From Streptomyces acidiscabies (GTDB taxonomy: Bacteria > Actinomycetota > Actinomycetes > Streptomycetales > Streptomycetaceae), in contig NZ_JAGJBY010000002.1 in the NCBI RefSeq assembly GCF_020010905.1, forward strand, positions 1,674,001 through 1,738,000: DNA of 64,000 bases, read 5' to 3'. Below, in pieces: positions 58,865-64,000 of the stretch. A model generated the notes under the pieces. The model made no database searches. It saw only the letters and a list, made by a program, of their open reading frames with translations, and was not told the DNA's origin. Within the stretch, counting starts at the first letter, position 1, and each line of letters begins with the position of its first letter. The translations under genes and the position numbers were made by a program.

Positions 58865-60304
58865 GTGAGCACCGAATTGCGTCGGCTGCGCAACTACATA
58901 GGCGGCGAGTTCCGTGACGCCGCCGACGGGCGGACCACCGAGGTCGTCAACCCCGTCACGGGCGAGGCGTACGCGACCGCCCCCCTGTCCGGCGAGGCCG
59001 ACGTCGACGCCGCCATGGCCGCCGCCGCAGCCGCGTTCCCCGGCTGGCGCGACACCACCCCCGCCGAGCGGCAGCGCGCGCTGCTGAAGATCGCCGACGC
59101 GTTCGAGGAGCGCGCCGAGGACCTGATCGCCACCGAGGTCGAGAACACCGGGAAGCCGGTCGGGCTCACCCGGACCGAAGAGATCCCGCCCATGGTCGAC
59201 CAGATCCGGTTCTTCGCGGGCGCCGCGCGGATGCTGGAAGGGCGCTCCGCCGGGGAGTACATGGACGGCATGACCTCCATCGTCCGGCGTGAGCCGGTCG
59301 GGGTCTGCGCGCAGGTCGCGCCCTGGAACTACCCGATGATGATGGCCGTCTGGAAGTTCGCGCCGGCCATCGCCGCGGGCAACACGGTCGTGCTGAAGCC
59401 CTCCGACACGACCCCGGCGTCCACCGTCCTCATGGCCGAGATCATCGGGGCGATCCTGCCGACCGGCGTCTTCAACGTCGTCTGCGGCGACCGCGACACC
59501 GGGCGCAGCATGGTCGAGCACCCCACCCCGGCCATGGCCTCCATCACCGGGTCCGTGCGGGCGGGCATGTCCGTCGCCGAGTCCGCGTCCAAGGACCTCA
59601 AGCGGGTGCACCTGGAGCTGGGCGGCAAGGCTCCGGTCGTCGTCTTCGAGGACACGGATCTCGCCAAGGCCGTCGAGGACATCTCCGTCGCCGGGTTCTT
59701 CAACGCCGGTCAGGACTGTACGGCGGCGACCCGGGTCCTCGTACAGGCGTCCATCCACGACGAGTTCGTGGCCGCGCTCGCCAAGGCCGCCGCCGACACG
59801 AAGACCGGGCACCCGGACGACGAGGACGTGCTGTTCGGGCCGCTCAACAACCCGAACCAGCTCAAGCAGGTCTCCGGGTTCATCGAGCGGCTGCCCGCGC
59901 ACGCCAAGGTCGAGGCCGGTGGGCACCGGGTCGGCGAGACCGGGTACTTCTACGCGCCGACCGTCGTCTCCGGGCTCCAGCAGGACGACGAGATCATCCA
60001 GAACGAGGTCTTCGGGCCCGTCATCACCGTGCAGTCCTTCACGGACGAGGACCAGGCCGTCGAGTGGGCCAACGGCGTCGACTACGCGCTGGCCTCCTCC
60101 GTGTGGACCAAGGACCACGGGCGCGCCATGCGCATGTCCAAGCGGCTCGACTTCGGGTGCGTGTGGATCAACACGCACATCCCGCTGGTCGCCGAGATGC
60201 CGCACGGCGGGTTCAAGAAGTCCGGCTACGGCAAGGACCTGTCCGGGTACGGGTTCGAGGACTACACGCGGATCAAGCACGTGATGACGTCGCTGGACGC
60301 GTAG
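58865..60304 (+). CDS. patD: Gamma-aminobutyraldehyde dehydrogenase (aldehyde dehydrogenase family)
   Basis: This 479-residue NAD-dependent dehydrogenase has VAPWNYPMMMAVWKFAPA, the catalytic Glu in LELGGKAPVVV and catalytic Cys in FFNAGQDCTAATR. Its sequence fits the 4-aminobutyraldehyde (PatD/Prr) group. The Cys and Glu are present, so it should be active. GTG 58865 starts MSTELRRLRNYIGGEF. It is divergent from the Lrp-aminotransferase pair and followed by a hairpin. Confidence 0.88.
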   Translation: MSTELRRLRNYIGGEFRDAADGRTTEVVNPVTGEAYATAPLSGEADVDAAMAAAAAAFPGWRDTTPAERQRALLKIADAFEERAEDLIATEVENTGKPVGLTRTEEIPPMVDQIRFFAGAARMLEGRSAGEYMDGMTSIVRREPVGVCAQVAPWNYPMMMAVWKFAPAIAAGNTVVLKPSDTTPASTVLMAEIIGAILPTGVFNVVCGDRDTGRSMVEHPTPAMASITGSVRAGMSVAESASKDLKRVHLELGGKAPVVVFEDTDLAKAVEDISVAGFFNAGQDCTAATRVLVQASIHDEFVAALAKAAADTKTGHPDDEDVLFGPLNNPNQLKQVSGFIERLPAHAKVEAGGHRVGETGYFYAPTVVSGLQQDDEIIQNEVFGPVITVQSFTDEDQAVEWANGVDYALASSVWTKDHGRAMRMSKRLDFGCVWINTHIPLVAEMPHGGFKKSGYGKDLSGYGFEDYTRIKHVMTSLDA

Positions 60305-60312
60305 GGGGCTGG

Positions 60313-60350
60313 GGAGGGCGGCGTACCGCAGAAGTAGTACGCCGTCCTCC
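60313..60350 (+). terminator. Terminator hairpin after patD
   Basis: A 14-base stem with one wobble pair (60313-60326 with 60337-60350) and a 10-base loop lies just past the patD stop. GTAGTAC (60334-60340) lies in its right part. Confidence 0.8.
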
Positions 60351-60450
60351 GCCTTCGGTATACGTATCGCCAGCTCAGGCAGGATGCCCCGGCCGGTGCG
60401 AACAGGCATCGTTCACCATGGACGACGCAGCACCGAGCCGGAGAGGGCAG

Positions 60451-61683
60451 ATGGCCAACACCCTGGAGCGGTACGCCGACCTGCATCCACGGACCGTGGA
60501 CGCCCTGACGGCGGTCGCCCTGTACGCCTGCGTCCAGTTCGGCGTGTCGATCAGCACGGACGGGAACCCGGCGCCGGACGACAACGCGCCCAAGCTGTTC
60601 GTGACCGTCCTGGCGGTGGCGCTGAGCCTCGCCGTGGCGGGGTGCCGCCGGTGGCCGCGCGGGGTACTGCTGGTCACCGCGGCGGGCGCGATGACGCTGA
60701 TCGGGCTGGAATACCTGCCGAGTCCGATGCTGCTGGCACCGGTGATGGCGGCCCTGTACTGGATCGCGGCCCTGACCGACCACCGGACCAGCCGGACGTA
60801 CGCCTGGACGACGACGGGCGCCCTCGCCGTCACCGGCGTCGCCGTCGACCCGACCTGGAACCTGTTCCTCCTCAAGACGGTCGGCACCGGGCTGTGGCTG
60901 ATGTTCCCCGTCGCCATCGGCTCCCGCTCCCGGCTGCGGCGCGCCTACCTTGAATCCGTGCAGGCCAGGGCCGCGCACGCGGAACGCACCCGCGAGGAGG
61001 AGGCCCGGCTGCGGGTCACGGAGGAGCGGATGCGCATCGCCCGTGAGCTGCACGACGTGGTGGCCCACCACATGGCCGTCGCCAACGCGCAGGCGGGCAC
61101 CGCCGCCCACCTCGCCCGCACCCACCCCGAGCAGGCCCAGAAGATCCTCGCCGAACTGGCGGGGACGACGTCCTCCGCGCTCCTCGAACTGCGCGCGACG
61201 GTCGGCATCCTGCGCAGCCCCGACGACCCCGACCCCCTCGAACCCACCCCCGGCCTCGACCGCCTCCCCGACCTGATCGCGGGCTGCCGCTCGGCGGGCC
61301 TGGACGTCACGGTCGTCGTCGAGGGCGACCCCCAGCCCCTCCTGCCCGGCGTCGACCTCACGGCGTACCGGATCATCCAGGAGGCCCTGACCAACGTCAC
61401 CAAGCACGGCCACGGCCACGGCGCGGAGATCCGCCTCGCCTACCGGCGCTCCCGCCTCCTCATCACCGTCACCAACGAGGGCACCGCTCCCGAGCCCCCG
61501 GGCTCCGGCGGCTTCGGCCTCATGGGCATGCGTGAACGCGCCCACTCGGTCGGCGGCGACCTCCACGCCGGACCCCGCCCCGAGGGCGGGTTCCAGGTGA
61601 CGACGGCGCTCCCCCTGCACCACCGGACCCACCCCGAAGCCCCCGAAGCCCCCGAAGCTTTCGAAGACAAGGCACCCCTGTGA
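60451..61683 (+). CDS. Two-component sensor histidine kinase (HisKA_3 / NarL-type)
   Basis: This 410-residue kinase has about five membrane segments in the first 165 residues. A dimerization helix follows, with the phosphoryl His in RIARELHDVVAHHM. The ATPase domain has RIIQEALTNVTKHG and GFGLMGMRERAHSVGG. The signal is unknown. ATG 60451 has GGAGAGG upstream; ATG 60418 is also in frame. The stop overlaps the response regulator start (GTGA). Confidence 0.92.
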   Translation: MANTLERYADLHPRTVDALTAVALYACVQFGVSISTDGNPAPDDNAPKLFVTVLAVALSLAVAGCRRWPRGVLLVTAAGAMTLIGLEYLPSPMLLAPVMAALYWIAALTDHRTSRTYAWTTTGALAVTGVAVDPTWNLFLLKTVGTGLWLMFPVAIGSRSRLRRAYLESVQARAAHAERTREEEARLRVTEERMRIARELHDVVAHHMAVANAQAGTAAHLARTHPEQAQKILAELAGTTSSALLELRATVGILRSPDDPDPLEPTPGLDRLPDLIAGCRSAGLDVTVVVEGDPQPLLPGVDLTAYRIIQEALTNVTKHGHGHGAEIRLAYRRSRLLITVTNEGTAPEPPGSGGFGLMGMRERAHSVGGDLHAGPRPEGGFQVTTALPLHHRTHPEAPEAPEAFEDKAPL

Positions 61684-62363
61684 CGATCCGTGTCCTGCTC
61701 GCCGACGACCAGGCCCTCCTGCGCGGCACCTTCCGGCTGCTCATCGACTCCTGCGACGACATGGAGGTCGTCGGGGAGGCCGCGAACGGGCGCGAGGCCG
61801 TGGAACTGGCGCGGGAGCAGCGGCCCGACGTGGTGCTGATGGACATCCGCATGCCGGGCGCCGACGGGCTCGCCGCCACGGCGGAGATCTGCGCCGATGA
61901 CGAGCTGTGCGGTACGCGGGTGCTGGTGCTGACCATGTTCGAGACCGAGGAGTACGTCGCTCAGGCGCTCAAAGTCGGGGCCAGCGGGTTCCTCGGGAAG
62001 TACGTCACGACCGACGTGCTGCTCAACGGCATCAGAGTGGTCGCCTCGGGGGAGGCGCTGCTGTCGCCGGGGGCCACCCGGGCGCTGATCACCCGGTTCC
62101 TCACCTCGCCCGCCGCGCCCGGGAATCTGCTGGCCGCCCCGGAGAAACTGGCCGAACTGACGCCCCGGGAACGGGAGGTGACCGTGTTCGCGGCCGAGGG
62201 GAAGTCCAACGACGAGATCGCGGGGGAGCTGACGCTGAGCGTGCTGACCGTGCGGACCCACATCCACCGGGCCATGACGAAGCTGGGCGCCCGGGACCGG
62301 GCCCAGCTCGTCGTCATCGCGTACCAGACCGGGCTCGTGCGGCCCTCTCCGCAGGGGTTCTGA
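61680..62363 (+). CDS. LuxR/NarL-family response regulator
   Basis: This 227-residue regulator has the receiver domain with VLLADDQALLRGTF, the phospho-Asp in VVLMDIRMPG, and TMFETEEY and KYVTTD at the switch. The C-terminal HTH reads LTPREREVTVFAAEGKSN and LSVLTVRTHIHRAMTKLG. It is cotranslated with the kinase. GTAGTAC sites lie downstream, upstream of the next two genes. Confidence 0.93.
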   Translation: MTIRVLLADDQALLRGTFRLLIDSCDDMEVVGEAANGREAVELAREQRPDVVLMDIRMPGADGLAATAEICADDELCGTRVLVLTMFETEEYVAQALKVGASGFLGKYVTTDVLLNGIRVVASGEALLSPGATRALITRFLTSPAAPGNLLAAPEKLAELTPREREVTVFAAEGKSNDEIAGELTLSVLTVRTHIHRAMTKLGARDRAQLVVIAYQTGLVRPSPQGF

Positions 62364-62472
62364 CGTACATCGCTGGTAGTACACAGGTGACAGCGGTGGT
62401 ACGACGACGCGGGCACGGCTGTCGAAGAGCCTGGGTGTGACTGTTCGGCGGCGAGAGACAGGACACCCGGAT

Positions 62473-63381
62473 ATGAGGACACGAACACGGCTGGGGTTGG
62501 CGGGAGCCTTCTCCTGCGCGGTGCTGGTGACGGTGGTGGGGATCGGACGCAGTGGGGGCGGCGGGGGCGGGGGCGGTGATGAGGAGGTCGTGGGGCCGTA
62601 CGTCGCGCTCGGTGACTCGTACACCGCCGGGCCGAAGATTCCGGGGCAGGGCGGTGTGCCCGCCGGGTGCCAGCGGTCCGACCGGAACTATCCGGCGGTT
62701 GTCGCGCGGAACCTCAAGGTGCCGCTCACGGACGTCAGTTGCACCGGGGCGACCATCGACGATCTGACCGCCGCGCAGAAGACCGAGGACGGCAGCAACC
62801 CTGCGCAGTTCAGCGCTCTTTCGTCGGCGACCCGGCTGGTCACCCTCGGTATCGGTGGCAACGACATCGGGTTCGCCGCGACGATCACCGAGTGCGTGAA
62901 GCTGGGCGTCCGCTACCAGATGGGGAGCCTGCTCAGCTCCAAGGGCGACAGCGCGCCCTGCCGGGAGAAGTACGACGCCGAGGTCGGACGGAAGATCGAC
63001 GCGCTCGGCGGGAAGCTCGCGGGGGCGCTGGCTGAGGTCGGGCGGCGGTCTCCCGAGGCGGAGGTGTACGTCGTCGGGTATCCGGCGGTCTTTCCCGAAC
63101 AGGGGGACTCCTGCGGGAGGTTGGGGCTGGCGCCGGGTGACGTCGTGTTCCTGCGGGAGCAGGAGCGGCGGCTCAACTCCGTGCTGAAGAAGGCGGCTTC
63201 GGGGGCGGGGGCGTCGTACGTCGACACGTACAAGCCGTCCGAGGGGCTGGGAGCCTGTGCGGGCAAGGGAGTTCGGTGGATCGAGCCGCTGATGCCCGCG
63301 GCGCCCGCCGCGCCGGTGCACCCCAATGAGAAAGGGGAGGCGGGGATGGCCGCGGCGGTCCTCGGTGTAGTACTCGAGTAG
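62473..63381 (+). CDS. Secreted SGNH-family hydrolase (lipase/esterase)
   Basis: This 302-residue protein has a signal-like N-terminus (LGLAGAFSCAVLVTVVG) followed by a Gly-rich linker. The SGNH blocks are YVALGDSYTAGP (catalytic Ser), the GIGGNDIGF block (Gly/Asn) and HPNEKGEAGM (catalytic His). It resembles Streptomyces SGNH lipases. ATG 62473 is preferred to GTG 62437 because it begins the signal. Six Cys suggest disulfides in the exported enzyme. Confidence 0.9.
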   Translation: MRTRTRLGLAGAFSCAVLVTVVGIGRSGGGGGGGGDEEVVGPYVALGDSYTAGPKIPGQGGVPAGCQRSDRNYPAVVARNLKVPLTDVSCTGATIDDLTAAQKTEDGSNPAQFSALSSATRLVTLGIGGNDIGFAATITECVKLGVRYQMGSLLSSKGDSAPCREKYDAEVGRKIDALGGKLAGALAEVGRRSPEAEVYVVGYPAVFPEQGDSCGRLGLAPGDVVFLREQERRLNSVLKKAASGAGASYVDTYKPSEGLGACAGKGVRWIEPLMPAAPAAPVHPNEKGEAGMAAAVLGVVLE

Positions 63382-63417
63382 GAGGCGGTGACTCCGGAAG
63401 TACTACCGTTTCGGTAG
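63367..63417 (+). promoter_or_regulatory. Inverted repeats upstream of the MMPL gene
   Basis: GTAGTACT (63367-63374) and AGTACTAC (63399-63406) form a perfect 8-base inverted repeat with a 24-base spacer. CTACCG/CGGTAG (63403-63408 with 63412-63417) makes a hairpin overlapping it. The GTAGTAC motif recurs at 62376 and 60334. It may be an operator for the MMPL gene or the SGNH gene terminator. Confidence 0.45.
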
Positions 63418-63523
63418 GGCCTTCCACGGTTTCAGCAGGTCAAAGTGGGAACGACAGTACGACGCGCAAGGGGACCCTTCCCAGCGAGGCTTTAGGTGAC
63501 ACCCGAGATTCTGGAGTATCGCC

Positions 63524-64000
63524 TTGGCCACCTTCCTGCACCGACTGGGCCGCCTGGCCTTTCGACGACGCTGGTACGTCGTCCTGATCTGGGCCGCCGT
63601 CGTCGCCTTCGTGGGCCTCGGCGCCATGAAGGCCACCGGCACCACCGACGAAGAGTTCTCGATGCCCGGCATCGAGTCCCAGAAGGCGTTCGACCTCATG
63701 GAGCAGCGCTTCCCGGGCGCGGCGGCCGACGGCGCCACCGCACGGGTCGTGTTCGTCGCCCCCGACGGGCAGAAGGTCACCGCCACCGAGAACAAGAACG
63801 CCATCGAGGAGGCCGTCGCCTCGCTCAAGGACGGCTCCCAAGTCGCCGGTGTCGCCGACCCGTTCACCGCGAAGGCGGTCAGTGCGGACGGGTCCACCGC
63901 GTATGCCGTCGTCACCTACAAGGTGACCGCCACCGATGTCTCCGACGCCAGTCACACCGCTCTCGACAAGGCCATCGATCACGCTCGTGACGCCGGGCTC
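63524..64000 (+). CDS. MMPL-family membrane transporter, N-terminal part (partial)
   Basis: The frame runs from TTG 63524 to the window end (159 codons). It begins MATFLHRLGRLAFRRRWYVV, then one membrane helix (LIWAAVVAFVGLGAM) and the start of an extracellular domain (EFSMPGIESQKAFDLMEQRF). This is the pattern of actinobacterial MMPL exporters, which move lipids or peptides. A GGAG precedes the TTG by eight bases. The rest of the gene, including further membrane helices, is beyond the window. Confidence 0.85.
   Translation, partial: MATFLHRLGRLAFRRRWYVVLIWAAVVAFVGLGAMKATGTTDEEFSMPGIESQKAFDLMEQRFPGAAADGATARVVFVAPDGQKVTATENKNAIEEAVASLKDGSQVAGVADPFTAKAVSADGSTAYAVVTYKVTATDVSDASHTALDKAIDHARDAGL

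Overview
The window is a 64-kb piece of an actinobacterial chromosome, almost certainly a Streptomyces. The evidence is very high GC, many GTG starts, a near-intact run of Streptomyces core genes (rnc-mutM, smc, glcP, ftsY, nsdA, amtB-glnK-glnD, ffh, ftsH, rpsP-rimM-trmD-rplS, four signal peptidases, dprA, whiG, rpsB-tsf-pyrH-frr-cdsA-rlmN) and lineage markers such as whiG, nsdA and the sipWXYZ cluster. No prophage, integrase, IS element, CRISPR array, rRNA or convincing tRNA was seen. All calls come from reading the sequence and recalled family knowledge; no search was run.

Layout. 1-5.7 kb: the 3' end of a DivIVA-like coiled-coil gene, then DUF177-rpmF-rnc-mutM, a reverse HxlR regulator and CAP-domain secreted protein, acylphosphatase and a small coiled-coil protein. 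5.9-11.4 kb: smc, which carries an in-frame array of dispersed-repeat DNA in its hinge, and the glucose permease glcP with palindromes in its promoter region. 11.5-16.8 kb: a small unknown gene, an F420-type oxidoreductase, the SRP receptor ftsY, a prim-pol protein and the differentiation repressor nsdA. 17-21.3 kb: the nitrogen operon amtB-glnK-glnD behind a GlnR-type box. 21.4-28.2 kb: ffh, ftsH, a methyltransferase, a eukaryote-like prolyl-tRNA synthetase and a SprT-like metalloprotease. 28.5-31.2 kb: rpsP-khpA-rimM-trmD-rplS. 31.2-34.8 kb: sipW, sipX, sipY, sipZ. 34.8-40.7 kb: NUDIX, DUF2469, YraN, YifB/ComM, DprA, WhiG and a TetR regulator. 40.9-47.5 kb: an M23 peptidase, then rpsB-tsf-pyrH-frr-cdsA-rlmN. 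47.5-51.3 kb: a TPP riboswitch and thiBPQ thiamine-type ABC transporter. 51.3-64 kb: accessory genes, including a mycothiol-type enzyme, an LAETG surface protein, a LOG-family protein, an ABC exporter with a degenerate ATPase, a putrescine/GABA catabolic unit with its Lrp regulator, a two-component system, an SGNH hydrolase and the start of an MMPL transporter.

How the genes fit together. Several clusters form one process: protein export (ftsY, ffh, four type I signal peptidases, FtsH for quality control), translation (L32, S16, L19, S2, EF-Ts, Frr, RimM, TrmD, RlmN, ProRS), nitrogen sensing (AmtB-GlnK-GlnD under a GlnR box), chromosome maintenance (SMC, MutM, DprA, YifB), and development (WhiG, NsdA). 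The strongest unusual signal is in smc. Four consecutive units of a dispersed repeat, each a multiple of three bases, add about 114 residues to the hinge, two of the units bringing a CxxC pair. Part of the same repeat sits, inverted, downstream of ftsY in this window.
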